From positions 1 through 64,000 of the forward strand of contig NZ_LUKD01000008.1 in the NCBI RefSeq assembly GCF_001592745.1: a DNA stretch of 64,000 nucleotides. The letters run 5' to 3'. This DNA comes from Bdellovibrio bacteriovorus (GTDB taxonomy: Bacteria > Bdellovibrionota > Bdellovibrionia > Bdellovibrionales > Bdellovibrionaceae). The first letter of the stretch is position 1; every line of letters begins with the position of its first letter. The notes under the pieces are model-generated. The model was not told where the DNA came from. It made no database searches and was given only the letters and a program-made list of their open reading frames with translations. A program made the translations under genes and the position numbers. Shown in pieces: positions 34,757-42,867 of the stretch.

Positions 34757-34800
34757 AAAGGGTTCCTTTTTAAAGTGTGTTGTTGTTCGATGAACCCTTT
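34757..34800 (-). promoter_or_regulatory. leader inverted repeat abutting the start codon
   Basis: AAAGGGTTC (34757-34765) and GAACCCTTT (34792-34800) form a 9-bp perfect inverted repeat with a 26-base AAC-rich loop. One arm touches the ATG at 34756 and the ribosome binding site (AAGGA) straddles the end of the loop. The layout resembles 19058-19091. Confidence 0.45.
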
Positions 34801-34904
34801 GTGCAAGGCGAAAGCCGGATGCATGCAGCCTATAGCTGCGGTATATTTGAATTGAGCTGCTCCTTGTCTTGAGTTGTCTAGCCTCGTGGACTACCTTCTT
34901 GGAC

Positions 34905-35294
34905 ATGAGACGAAATGTTTTTTCCAAATATTTATTAGCGCAAGCGATCGTGATCGCCTTGGTGATGATTATCTTTAGAGTGATAGCGGACCGTCAGGTG
35001 GCGGCTACGGTCGCGGGATTTTTATTTGTTCTATTGCCTCTGGTCCTGATGGTTCTTGAATATCGTCGGGCCAAGTTCGCGCATCCCATCTGGTTTGCGG
35101 CGGTTTTGCAGTTCTGGATTCTTTTTGCCTTACCGATTTTAGGAATTCGCCTTCTAAATTGGGGAGTGCCATTTGATCAGCTATCGGCCTTTGGGGTGCC
35201 GGGACCGGTGTTGCATCAGTTCTCAAGTAAAAGTTACATGGTCATGATGATAGTGACGCTCTTCATATCCTGGAAACGTCCCCAGAAGGGTTGA
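34905..35294 (+). CDS. small multi-pass membrane protein
   Basis: From the ATG at 34905 this encodes 129 residues with four likely transmembrane helices (LLAQAIVIALVMIIF, VAGFLFVLLPLVLMVLEY, IWFAAVLQFWILFALPILGI and the last YMVMMIVTLFISW). It ends WKRPQKG. The ribosome binding site is weak and the start uncertain; an ATG 36 bases upstream is in frame. No family recognised. Its last codons form the left arm of an inverted repeat. Confidence 0.55.
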   Translation: MRRNVFSKYLLAQAIVIALVMIIFRVIADRQVAATVAGFLFVLLPLVLMVLEYRRAKFAHPIWFAAVLQFWILFALPILGIRLLNWGVPFDQLSAFGVPGPVLHQFSSKSYMVMMIVTLFISWKRPQKG

Positions 35295-35396
35295 TCCTTC
35301 GTTGCTTGGGCGGGCGGCTTGTGCGGCCTACCTCCAGTAGGCCTCCGCGCCTTCCTCGGTCGCGCCTTGGCTGAACCCCTCTGGGAACGTTTCGGG
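35273..35396. repeat. inverted repeat with hairpin core
   Basis: A 25-bp imperfect inverted repeat (about 22 matches) has arms at 35273-35297 and 35372-35396 around a GC-rich core. The core has a perfect hairpin GGCCTA-cctccag-TAGGCC (35325-35343). The left arm is the end of the upstream coding region including its stop codon. Confidence 0.5.
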
Positions 35397-35441
35397 TGGC
35401 GCGTAGGGTTGATGGGGAAGAAGAGGGGAGTTTTTGGGCAT

Positions 35442-35473
35442 AAAAAAAGCCGGTCTTGGACCGGCTTTTTTTG
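35442..35473. terminator. strong bidirectional terminator
   Basis: AAAAAAAGCCGGTC and GACCGGCTTTTTTT form a 14-bp stem with a 3-base loop, between the membrane-protein gene and the convergent rpsR gene. Confidence 0.85.
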
Positions 35474-35516
35474 TTTTCCCAACAGGAAATCTATAATTTC
35501 AGCAGTTTATTCGGGA

Positions 35517-35786
35517 TTAGATCTCGAAAGGAACTGGAGAGATTGCTTCAGCTCTGTGGAAAGTATCGTAAGCGTCTGAACCAGAAGGCAATAGAGCTAG
35601 GTTACGAGCTTTTTTAACTGCAGCAGCCACTTTCTTTTGTTGAGCTACTGATAGTTTAGAGATGCGAGATGGAGTGATTTTACCACCGTCACCGATGAAA
35701 CGAGTCAAAGATGCTGGATCTTTGTAATCGAATACGTGGTCGCCGGAGAATTCTTGACGGTATTTGCTACGAGTTGTCTTTTTCAT
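35517..35786 (-). CDS. rpsR: 30S ribosomal protein S18
   Basis: From the ATG at 35786 (GAGGA upstream) this encodes 89 residues, MKKTTRSKYRQEF...FDYKDPASLTRFI...GKITPSRISKLSV, the S18 (bS18) family sequence. S18 sits on the 30S platform with S6. It is outside the usual rpsF-rpsR-rplI operon and has no cysteine, so it is a zinc-free form. It is divergent from rpmB-rplX, with a shared 180-base promoter region. Confidence 0.92.
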   Translation of the reverse strand: MKKTTRSKYRQEFSGDHVFDYKDPASLTRFIGDGGKITPSRISKLSVAQQKKVAAAVKKARNLALLPSGSDAYDTFHRAEAISPVPFEI

Positions 35787-35965
35787 TACTATCCTCTTTT
35801 TAGATTTCCTATTGGTTAGCGAGTTAATGTGTGTACAAGAAAAAAGAGTTGCCATCAAGTGTCTTTTTACTTTATATGGTTACTTCTTGTTTGCGGCGCC
35901 CCTATTTAATTTGAAGGATGGCGTTGACCCAGACTTGTAGCCAGACTGTATTAGAGGAGCTTCGT

Positions 35966-36253
35966 ATGAGCAAATGTGAAATTACTGGAAAAGGCCCTGT
36001 TGTAAAAAACTTGGTGTCTCACTCCAACATTAAAACTAAATCAACAGCTCAACCAAATGTTCAAAAAAAACGCATCTTTAGCCGTGTTTTGAACCAAATG
36101 GTGAGATTGCAAATCGCAACTAGCGCGATCCGTGACATGGAGCACATGGGCGGTTTCGACAACTTTATTCTTAATTCTGACGACGCTAAGCTTTCTAAAA
36201 GAGCTATGGCTGTTAAATTGAGAATCAAAAAGAAAATCTCTACTAAGAAGTAA
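35966..36253 (+). CDS. rpmB: 50S ribosomal protein L28
   Basis: From the ATG at 35966 (AGAGGAG upstream) this encodes 95 residues starting MSKCEITGKGPVVKNLVSHSNIKTK, the L28 (bL28) signature. A single Cys replaces the CxxC of zinc-binding forms. It is not followed by rpmG as in many genomes; rplX comes 14 bases later, so the two are co-transcribed. The last third is Lys/Ala-rich. Confidence 0.92.
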   Translation: MSKCEITGKGPVVKNLVSHSNIKTKSTAQPNVQKKRIFSRVLNQMVRLQIATSAIRDMEHMGGFDNFILNSDDAKLSKRAMAVKLRIKKKISTKK

Positions 36254-36267
36254 TTAAGAGGCCGCAG

Positions 36268-36528
36268 ATGAAATTGAAAATCAAAAAAGGCGCAACTGTA
36301 CAAGTTATCACTGGATCTGACAAAGGTAAGAAGGGTTCAGTAATGGCTGTTGACGTTAAAAACATGAAAATCCAAGTTCAAGGTGTGAAAGTACAAACAC
36401 ACTATGACAAAAAAGACGGTCTTTTGAAAAAAGAAGGCTTCATCGACTACTCAAATGTGAAGTTGGTAGAAGCTGCTACTAAAGAGAAAAAGACTTCTAA
36501 AAAAGCTACTAAGTCTAAATCAGCTTAG
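36268..36528 (+). CDS. rplX: 50S ribosomal protein L24-like
   Basis: This encodes 86 residues: MKLKIKKGATVQVITGSDKGKKGSVMAVDV is the KOW motif of uL24, with a shortened middle and a Lys-rich tail. It is co-transcribed with rpmB. uL24 normally lies in the spc operon, so this copy outside it may be a second gene or a rearrangement; only a whole-genome check can tell. Shorter than the usual 100 residues. Confidence 0.8.
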   Translation: MKLKIKKGATVQVITGSDKGKKGSVMAVDVKNMKIQVQGVKVQTHYDKKDGLLKKEGFIDYSNVKLVEAATKEKKTSKKATKSKSA

Positions 36529-36539
36529 TCATCTCTGAA

Positions 36540-36588
36540 GGTGCTGTCGTCCTGACAGCACCCTGGCTTTGCCTGGCGGCAAAGTTTT
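36540..36588 (+). terminator. two-hairpin terminator of rpmB-rplX
   Basis: GGTGCTGTC and GACAGCACC (36540-36548, 36554-36562) form a first hairpin with loop GTCCT. CTTTGCC and GGCAAAG (36567-36573, 36578-36584) form a second, followed by TTTT. The second looks like the actual terminator. Confidence 0.7.
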
Positions 36589-36717
36589 CCTAAGACAAAG
36601 TCTAAATTTGGTCCTTACAGCGATCTCTTCGTTTTAGTCTCCTATATAGCTGCGTAAAATCAAAGTTGGGTTTAGAAGTTTGTATTTCAACTGAACTTTG
36701 AAATAGAGGAGAGCAGC

Positions 36718-37068
36718 TTGAACAGGGACCAAATCTCAGCACTAAAAAGCAAAGTAGCACTGTTCTCGGCGACGACGACGGTGTTTTTTTTCGCGTCGTT
36801 AGCAGCCGCGGATCTTGGCGACTCTTTGGTGTTGTGCAAGAACAATAAGACCGTTCGTACCTTGCGTGTTGAAATGGGCGCAGACTCAAAATGCCGCGCG
36901 ATTTACACGAAACAAGGTGTGGATGAAACCATTGGCTCTGGCCTCAATCCAAACTCTTGCGTTGAATTCGTATCGAATGTTCGCAAAAATCTAGAAGAAG
37001 CAAAGTGGAATTGCCGTGAAGTTAAAGAAGCACGCACTTCCAATGTTCTTATAGATTCTGCGGAGTAA
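36718..37068 (+). CDS. small secreted protein with TTG start
   Basis: A TTG at 36718 follows GAGGAG by 6 bases and gives 116 residues. A hydrophobic N-terminal segment (VALFSATTTVFFFASLAAADLG) with a signal-peptidase site suggests export. The mature protein has four cysteines (LVLCKNN, SKCRAI, NSCVEF, NCREV), which could form two disulfides. Unknown family. It ends 4 bases before the nitrilase gene, so the two are probably co-transcribed. Confidence 0.65.
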   Translation: MNRDQISALKSKVALFSATTTVFFFASLAAADLGDSLVLCKNNKTVRTLRVEMGADSKCRAIYTKQGVDETIGSGLNPNSCVEFVSNVRKNLEEAKWNCREVKEARTSNVLIDSAE

Positions 37069-37072
37069 AAAA

Positions 37073-37909
37073 ATGAGTTCTTCCTCTGAGTTGGTGGTCG
37101 CAGCAGTGCAAATGACATCGATTGACGATGTCGACGCCAACCTTATGCAGATGGAAGCTCTTCTTGAAGAAACCTTCCGACAATCTCAACCTCGTCTGGT
37201 CTGCTTTCCTGAAAATTGCCTGTATTTGCGACTGAAAGAGGGCGAAAAAATCGAAGGTTTCGCCTTGGATCACTCGGCCTTCAAGTCACTTTCTGAGGCC
37301 GCAAAAAAATATAATACGTTTTTGCACCTGGGTTCGGTGCCTCTTTTTGTAGAGGGGCATTTGTATAATTCTTCCATGCTGATCACTCCACTTGGAGAAG
37401 TTCGACCCACTTATCAAAAGCTACATCTTTTCGACATCCAACTCGAAGGACAAAAACCTATTCGGGAATCCGATGTTTTTCGTCATGGTCAACGCCCGAA
37501 TATCTTGGACATTGATGGGTGGAAAATTGGCGAAGCGATTTGTTATGATGTGCGATTTGCCGAGCTATTTTCTCAGTATGCTCGCAAGGAAGTGGATGTG
37601 ATTTTATTGCCCGCAGCTTTTCTTGTTAAAACGGGAGAGGCCCATTGGGAAATCCTGCTGCGAGCAAGAGCGATTGAGAATCAGTCTTATGTCGTCGCCG
37701 CGGCACAGGGTGGTACGCACACAAGTTCTCATGGTGGCACTCGCGAAACTTACGGGCATTCTTTGTTGATTGATCCTTGGGGAACCGTTGTGGGACAAAT
37801 TGAAAAGCGGGCGCCAGGCATCGCGGTTGCGAAGTTCACAAAAGATCGCATCGACAAAGTGCGCGCGCAAATCCCGATGAAGTTCCATCGTCGCTTGCCG
37901 GTGGGCTAA
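37073..37909 (+). CDS. carbon-nitrogen hydrolase (nitrilase/Nit family)
   Basis: This encodes 278 residues with the Glu-Lys-Cys triad: E47 (CFPENC), K116 (YQKLHLFD) and C157 (EAICYDVRF). The order and spacing match Nit1/Nit2-type omega-amidases (deaminated glutathione amidase), cytosolic enzymes that hydrolyse C-N bonds to repair or recycle amides. YQKLHLFD is typical of that branch. Start codon follows the previous stop by 4 bases. Confidence 0.88.
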   Translation: MSSSSELVVAAVQMTSIDDVDANLMQMEALLEETFRQSQPRLVCFPENCLYLRLKEGEKIEGFALDHSAFKSLSEAAKKYNTFLHLGSVPLFVEGHLYNSSMLITPLGEVRPTYQKLHLFDIQLEGQKPIRESDVFRHGQRPNILDIDGWKIGEAICYDVRFAELFSQYARKEVDVILLPAAFLVKTGEAHWEILLRARAIENQSYVVAAAQGGTHTSSHGGTRETYGHSLLIDPWGTVVGQIEKRAPGIAVAKFTKDRIDKVRAQIPMKFHRRLPVG

Positions 37910-38005
37910 GGGTTGCCTAAAGTCTAGAAATCCTGCACTATTTCAATGACAATTTTCTCAATTAGCTTTTAATATGCGCTCAAAGCGCTAACAGGGAGCT
38001 GGATT

Positions 38006-38254
38006 ATGATCCGAGTTTTCTTAGTTTTATTTCTGCTATCGTCTTTAGTGGGCTTTAAAGCCCTTGCTCAAGAAGCATCGGCAGAGCCTCAGTACGACGA
38101 AGCCCGTGAAGCTGAACTCGCTCAGAAGGCCAAAAAACGCATTTATCCTGGCGGCCGTGACGAAGAAGACCTCAAAGTCCAAAGTCAGCTAACAACCCCT
38201 GTGCGTAAGCTAGCTCCTCAAGCTGAAGTAAAAGAAGAAGCTACTGAGGAGTAG
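38006..38254 (+). CDS. small secreted acidic/basic protein
   Basis: This encodes 82 residues; a signal peptide ends near KALAQEA. ACAGGGAG precedes the ATG by 8 bases. The mature 60 residues are charged, helical and without cysteine. Unknown function. A repeat element follows its stop. Confidence 0.6.
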   Translation: MIRVFLVLFLLSSLVGFKALAQEASAEPQYDEAREAELAQKAKKRIYPGGRDEEDLKVQSQLTTPVRKLAPQAEVKEEATEE

Positions 38255-38280
38255 GGCCGGATGGCCGCAGAGCTGAAGAG

Positions 38281-38319
38281 CCGGCAGAGCGCAGGGCCTC
38301 GGCCCGAAGCTGAAGCAGC
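38281..38319. repeat. GCTGAAGCAGC-ended intergenic repeat, copy 1
   Basis: This stretch after the stop of the small secreted gene shares its layout with 47269-47317: GGCAG, CGCAG, GCC, then a small hairpin (GGGCC-TC-GGCCC-like here) and GCTGAAGCAGC. The hairpin differs between copies while the flanks are conserved. Confidence 0.5.
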
Positions 38320-38356
38320 ATTAGAATTTTTGTTTTGAGAATATTTTGGAGTACCT

Positions 38357-40093
38357 ATGTCAATCTATACTGAACTACCAGAAGGCGTAACTCGCGAGAC
38401 TATGGACGTTGACGTTTTGATCGTCGGCGGCGGAGCTGCGGGACTTTCTTGCGCGCTTCACTTGCAAAATCAAATTCAAAAACACAACGAAGACATTTTC
38501 GCGGGTCGCAAACAAGGCGAACAAATTCCTGATCAAATGATCGTGGTTTTGGAAAAGGCTTCTGAGATTGGTGCGCACAGTTTTTCCGGCGCCGTTTTAA
38601 ATCCAAGAGCTTTGAGTGAACTTATTCCTAACTTCAAAGACGAAGGTTGCCCTATCGATTCCGAAGTTAAGAAGGATGCTGTTTATTATCTAGGTTCTGA
38701 TTTCTCTTTCAAACTTCCGATCACTCCGCCTCCATTCCATAATGAAGGCAACTACATCATCTCTTTAAGCAAGTTCAACCGCTGGTTGGCAACGAAGTGT
38801 GAAGAGAAGGGCATCAACATCTTCCCAGGTTTCGCTGCGGTGGAAGCTCTTTATGAAGGAAATAAAATCGTCGGTGTTCGTACGGGTGATAAAGGCCGTG
38901 ATAAAAATGGCAAACCTAAAGCGAACTTCGAACCAGGTTTGATCTTGAAGTCCAAAGTCACGATCTTCGCAGAAGGAACTCGTGGATCTTTGTTCAAACA
39001 AGTGGAAAAGAAATTGAACCTTCGCGCCGGTAAAAATCCAGATGTGTACGAAGAGGGCGTTAAGGAAGTGATCCAAATGCCAGCGGGTACAGTGGAAGCG
39101 GGCCAAGTGATTCACACTTTGGGGTTCCCTCTTTCTAAGTCTATCGGTGGAACTTTCATTTATACTCTTCCAGGGGACAAGATCATCGTAGGTCTTGTAG
39201 CTTACCTGGATTCTGAAGATCCTCTATTGGATCCACATCGTGAACTGCAAAAACTTAAAACTCATCCGTTCCTGCAAAGCATGCTCAAGGGCGGTAAAGT
39301 GGTCGCTTACGGTGGTAAGACTTTGCCAGCCGGTGGTTGGTATTCTATGCCGAAGCTTTACGGCGATGGATTCATGGTTTGCGGAGACTCTGCAAGCATG
39401 GTCGATGTACAAAAGCTCAAAGGCATCCACTTGGCGATGAAGTCGGGTATGCAAGCCGCTGACACCATTATGGAAGGTTTGGCGAAGGGTGCGGATTTCT
39501 CTGAAGCTGTTACCCAAGGTTATGAAAAGCGTATTGAGTCTTCTTATGTGAAAGACGATCTTTACCGCGTTCGTAACTTCCACCAAACTTTAAGCAAAGG
39601 AATGTTTGCATCTATGCCGCTTTTGGCATTGCAAGAGATCTCGGGTGGTCGCGGTCTTCATGATTTCATGAAAATCGATCATATCGACGCCGATACGACT
39701 GAAAAGGTCGTCGACGTTTGGGGTCCTTATGGTCTAGATCATGAGGATAATAAGCTGCCTAAGCCTGACGGAGAGCTTTTCTTTGATAAGCTTTCTAGTG
39801 TGTATTTGACGGGCACTATGCACGACGAGGATTCTCCTAATCACTTGATCCTTAAGGATGGGGATATCTGTCGTTCGGTATGTGAGCCTCAGTACAAATC
39901 ACCGTGTAATCATTTCTGCCCAGCCTCTGTATACGAAATGGTACCGTCTACAGTTGAAGCAGGTAAGAAGGACTTACAAATCAATTATACCAACTGTATT
40001 CACTGTAAGACTTGTGATATTAAGTGCCCATTCGAAAACATCGAGTGGACCGTTCCTGAAGGGGGCGGTGGACCACAATATCGCGAAACATAG
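38357..40093 (+). CDS. electron transfer flavoprotein-ubiquinone oxidoreductase
   Basis: This encodes 578 residues. The N-terminus has the FAD-binding DVLIVGGGAAGLSCALHL; the C-terminal 50 residues hold the 4Fe-4S motif NCIHCKTCDIKCP preceded by CEPQYKSPCNHFCP. This is the membrane enzyme that takes electrons from ETF to quinone in fatty-acid and amino-acid oxidation. No etf genes are nearby in the window. It ends 8 bases before a long inverted repeat. Confidence 0.95.
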   Translation: MSIYTELPEGVTRETMDVDVLIVGGGAAGLSCALHLQNQIQKHNEDIFAGRKQGEQIPDQMIVVLEKASEIGAHSFSGAVLNPRALSELIPNFKDEGCPIDSEVKKDAVYYLGSDFSFKLPITPPPFHNEGNYIISLSKFNRWLATKCEEKGINIFPGFAAVEALYEGNKIVGVRTGDKGRDKNGKPKANFEPGLILKSKVTIFAEGTRGSLFKQVEKKLNLRAGKNPDVYEEGVKEVIQMPAGTVEAGQVIHTLGFPLSKSIGGTFIYTLPGDKIIVGLVAYLDSEDPLLDPHRELQKLKTHPFLQSMLKGGKVVAYGGKTLPAGGWYSMPKLYGDGFMVCGDSASMVDVQKLKGIHLAMKSGMQAADTIMEGLAKGADFSEAVTQGYEKRIESSYVKDDLYRVRNFHQTLSKGMFASMPLLALQEISGGRGLHDFMKIDHIDADTTEKVVDVWGPYGLDHEDNKLPKPDGELFFDKLSSVYLTGTMHDEDSPNHLILKDGDICRSVCEPQYKSPCNHFCPASVYEMVPSTVEAGKKDLQINYTNCIHCKTCDIKCPFENIEWTVPEGGGGPQYRET

Positions 40094-40101
40094 TGCGGCC
40101 T

Positions 40102-40239
40102 TCGATGACCGCCGAGTACTAGGGACTATCCCAGAGGCAAGGGCCTCGGACAGTCCTCGCGGACGTGCCCCTTCGGGGCTACTGCTGTGGAACTCGGCGT
40201 TTGCCTCTGGGATAGTCCCTAGTACTCGGCAGTCATCGA
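40102..40239. repeat. long inverted repeat with hairpin-rich core
   Basis: The 39-bp arms at 40102-40140 and 40201-40239 match with a single mismatch. The 60-base core has hairpins such as GTCC-tcgc-GGAC and GCCCC-tt-CGGGGC. It starts 9 bases after the ETF-QO stop. No gene is in it. The arms are unlike those of other copies. Confidence 0.8.
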
Positions 40240-40322
40240 GTGCCTTCCAAATATAGCGGTATTTTTAGATGGGAAGCTTGGCGAGGGATCAGGCTTCTTT
40301 AACCAACGGAAAGGAACCGTTT

Positions 40323-41447
40323 ATGCCTCAGTTTTTTGCCTCCACAGCTCGTGGCCTTGTAGAACCTCTTGAACAAGAATTAAAAGACCTCGGTCTTCAA
40401 GTTACCGGAAAATACATCGGTGGCGTTTTCTTCGAAAGCAATTGGGAAGGCTGCTATAAAGCGAATCTTCAATCTCGTCTTGCAAGCCGTATCTTAAAAC
40501 CGGTTTTGGATTTCACGGCTTATCAGCCGGAAGAGCTTTACAATCAAATTCTTCGCCATGATTTCACGAAGTATATCAAGCCAACGCAAACGATCTCTAT
40601 CGACGCGAGTGTGTCTGATTCAAAAATGCGTGATCAACGTTTTGTTGCGATGAAAGTGAAAGACGCTATCGTCGACCAATTCCGTGAAAAGTTTGGTGTA
40701 CGTCCTGACGTTGATAATGAAAATCCATCTTTAAGAATTCACGTTCGCGCTATTAAAAATCAATTCAACGTTGCGATCGACACTTCGGGTGATAGCTTGT
40801 TTAAGCGTGGCTACCGTAAAGAAGTGGGCGATGCTCCTTTGAAAGAAAACTTGGCAGCAGGCCTGATCAAAGTTTCTGAATGGGATCAAAAATCTCCGAT
40901 CGTGGACTTCATGTGTGGATCTGGAACTTTCTTGATTGAAGCCGCAATGATGGCTTTGAATATCGCTCCGGGTTTGAATCGCACTCGCTTCGGTTTCCAA
41001 AACTGGTTGAACTACGACAAAGGCCTTTGGGAGCAAGTTGTTCAAGAGGCGATGGATGCGGAAAAAGAAGAACTTGATTTCAAATTCTATGGTTTCGACA
41101 TCGACAATCGCGTGATTAAAAATGCCAAAGATAATGCAAAACGTGCGGGCGTTGATCAAGTGATTGAGTTCAAAAAAGAATCGGTAGCGACGGTTGAGCC
41201 ACCAGTTGAAAAAGGTTTGATCATTGTGAATCCTCCGTACGGTGCGCGTATCGGTGATGAAGACAATCTTCGTGACGTCTATCGTGATTTAAGTTTTACG
41301 CTTAAACATCGTTTCAAAGGTTGGGACGCGTGGATTCTTTCTGGAAACAAAGAGTTGATCGCTGATTTGAAATTGAAATCGACGAAGAAGCACTTTGTAT
41401 TTAACGGCAATATCGAATGTCGTTTCCTAAAATATAGCATGTTCTAA
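40323..41447 (+). CDS. THUMP-type 23S/tRNA RNA methyltransferase
   Basis: From the ATG at 40323 (GGAAAGGA upstream) this encodes 374 residues. N-terminal THUMP region (about 50-160) with a leading MPQFFASTARGLVEPLEQEL; the methyltransferase domain has IVDFMCGSGTFLIEAA, then FYGFDIDNRVIKNAKDN and the catalytic NPPYG (near 304). It is the RlmL-N/YcbY-like family that makes N2-methylguanine in 23S rRNA. Specific site not certain. Confidence 0.88.
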   Translation: MPQFFASTARGLVEPLEQELKDLGLQVTGKYIGGVFFESNWEGCYKANLQSRLASRILKPVLDFTAYQPEELYNQILRHDFTKYIKPTQTISIDASVSDSKMRDQRFVAMKVKDAIVDQFREKFGVRPDVDNENPSLRIHVRAIKNQFNVAIDTSGDSLFKRGYRKEVGDAPLKENLAAGLIKVSEWDQKSPIVDFMCGSGTFLIEAAMMALNIAPGLNRTRFGFQNWLNYDKGLWEQVVQEAMDAEKEELDFKFYGFDIDNRVIKNAKDNAKRAGVDQVIEFKKESVATVEPPVEKGLIIVNPPYGARIGDEDNLRDVYRDLSFTLKHRFKGWDAWILSGNKELIADLKLKSTKKHFVFNGNIECRFLKYSMF

Positions 41448-41479
41448 GGCGCGTGAGCGCCACTCGCGAAAGAGTCCTT

Positions 41480-41857
41480 ATGAAATCGCTTGTCCTTTTT
41501 CTTTTAGCATTTCCAGGCATCGCGCAAGCCGCAATGCCTGTTCTTTCCTATAAAAACGTTCAATGCCGTTACACGGAAAACGACAAGCTTGTTAAGGAGC
41601 AGACAGTCGCACTTATGACCCTTGTCATTGAAGACAGTTTGGGTCGTTTTGCGCAAATTCAGTTCGGCGACGACGCTAAAAAGATTCAATATCAAATTCT
41701 AATTGAAGACGATCTAAAGACAAAAGACAGCGTCGTGATTCTGCAAAATCTCATGGTCGATAAACTGGAAAGTTCTTCTGAGCTTTCGGGAAAAGAAGTA
41801 AGCTGGGTTCGTATCGCACAGGGCACACACAGTGTCCGCTGCGATTTGAAACCATGA
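41480..41857 (+). CDS. small secreted protein
   Basis: From the ATG at 41480 this encodes 125 residues with a signal peptide ending near GIAQAAM. The mature protein is a beta-rich domain with two cysteines (VQCRYTE and VRCDLKP). Unknown family. Its TGA overlaps the next ATG by 4 bases, so it is translationally coupled to the Mut7-C gene. Confidence 0.65.
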   Translation: MKSLVLFLLAFPGIAQAAMPVLSYKNVQCRYTENDKLVKEQTVALMTLVIEDSLGRFAQIQFGDDAKKIQYQILIEDDLKTKDSVVILQNLMVDKLESSSELSGKEVSWVRIAQGTHSVRCDLKP

Positions 41858-42336
41858 ATGAAAAACACACATTTTTAGTCGACGAAAATTTATTGGGTTT
41901 GGTGCGCTGGTTGCGCATGATGGGCTTTGATGCCGCGAGTTTCAAAGCTCTTTCCGACGATGAACTCTTAAAAATTGCCTATCATCAAAAGCGGATTCTT
42001 TTAACAAAGGACCGCCTTTTTTTTGCCCGCATGCCTGAAAACTTGGGATACCTTGTTCAAAGCGAAGAGCCCGAAGATCAGCTTGTTGAAGTTCTTAAGC
42101 ACTACCGAATCATGCCCGATGAAAATGCTTTGTCTCGTTGTTTTAAGTGCAATACGCCGATCGAAGAAATTGATCGCGACAAAGTAAAAGATAAAGTCGA
42201 TGCAAAAACCTTTTCTATTTATCAAAGCTTCTTCTGGTGCCCTCACTGCCAGAAAGTTTATTGGGAAGGTTCCCATTTCAGTAAAATGCAAAACAAAGTG
42301 GAAGAAGTTCGCAAGGCTTGTAAGTTTGACGAGTGA
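41854..42336 (+). CDS. Mut7-C RNase-domain protein
   Basis: This encodes 160 residues. FLVDENLLGLVRWLRMMGFDA with the first acidic residue, then ILLTKDRLFFARM, is the PIN-like fold; the C-terminus has a zinc ribbon CFKC ... CPHC with KVYWEGSHF, the Mut7-C signature. These proteins are putative nucleases of unknown substrate. Overlaps the upstream stop by 4 bases (ATGA). Confidence 0.85.
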   Translation: MNEKHTFLVDENLLGLVRWLRMMGFDAASFKALSDDELLKIAYHQKRILLTKDRLFFARMPENLGYLVQSEEPEDQLVEVLKHYRIMPDENALSRCFKCNTPIEEIDRDKVKDKVDAKTFSIYQSFFWCPHCQKVYWEGSHFSKMQNKVEEVRKACKFDE

Positions 42337-42434
42337 TGGTTGTCTTTGAATCAAACGGCCACAAGTTCATGTCCGACAACTTAAGTAGTTCAAAAGGTTA
42401 AGTACCACAGACGGGGCTGATCTGATTAGAAATA

Positions 42435-42465
42435 AAAAAGGCCCCGGAATCCCAGGGCCTTTTTT
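42435..42465. terminator. strong bidirectional terminator
   Basis: AAAAAGGCCC (42435-42444) and GGGCCTTTTT (42455-42464) form a 10-bp stem with a 10-base loop between the convergent Mut7-C and membrane-protein genes. Confidence 0.85.
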
Positions 42466-42487
42466 ATTATTTTTCTAAATTTTAAAA

Positions 42488-42853
42488 TTAGAACGGTTTG
42501 TTGATCGCGATGTAAGCGGCAGAGCCACCCAAGATCCAAAGAAGGATCGCGATAGGCCAACCGAAGTAACCTTTTCTTTTCACCAAAGAAATAGCCACGC
42601 CCAAAACTAACCAGATACCGATCTTAGCTTGCACCCACGTTGGCAAACCTTGAACCATTCCCAAGCGAGCTGCCATACCAAAACCGCTGACAAGAACCAA
42701 AAGAAGACCCACACCATGAGTAGCATAAGCCATGATGCGCGCGCCTTTCGTCAAAGTGAGTTTTGCGAAAGCCGGAATGAGAAGTCCTCCGAAACCAAAA
42801 AACATGATCATGAAGCCCAGCATGTGAAGGACTTTATAAAACTGATAGGACAT
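42488..42853 (-). CDS. four-helix membrane protein
   Basis: This encodes 121 residues with about four transmembrane helices (VLHMLGFMIMFFGFGGLLIP, IMAYATHGVGLLLVLVSGFG, AKIGIWLVLGVAISL and the last WPIAILLWILGGSAAY). The histidines in helices 1 and 2 (VLHMLG and YATHGVG) resemble SirB-like or haem-binding membrane proteins, but this is not certain. It starts about 60 bases after LpxD ends (15 bases to the LpxD stop), so may share its transcript. Confidence 0.65.
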   Translation of the reverse strand: MSYQFYKVLHMLGFMIMFFGFGGLLIPAFAKLTLTKGARIMAYATHGVGLLLVLVSGFGMAARLGMVQGLPTWVQAKIGIWLVLGVAISLVKRKGYFGWPIAILLWILGGSAAYIAINKPF

Positions 42854-42867
42854 TGATGCGTCTCCTT

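Noticed and set aside
35787-35965. Zur box between rpsR and rpmB
   Set aside because: No clear palindromic TGTTATNATATAACA-like site was visible.
39858-40256. 132-codon frame crossing the inverted repeat at 40102
   Set aside because: It overlaps the end of ETF-QO in another frame and then runs through the repeat; no start signal.
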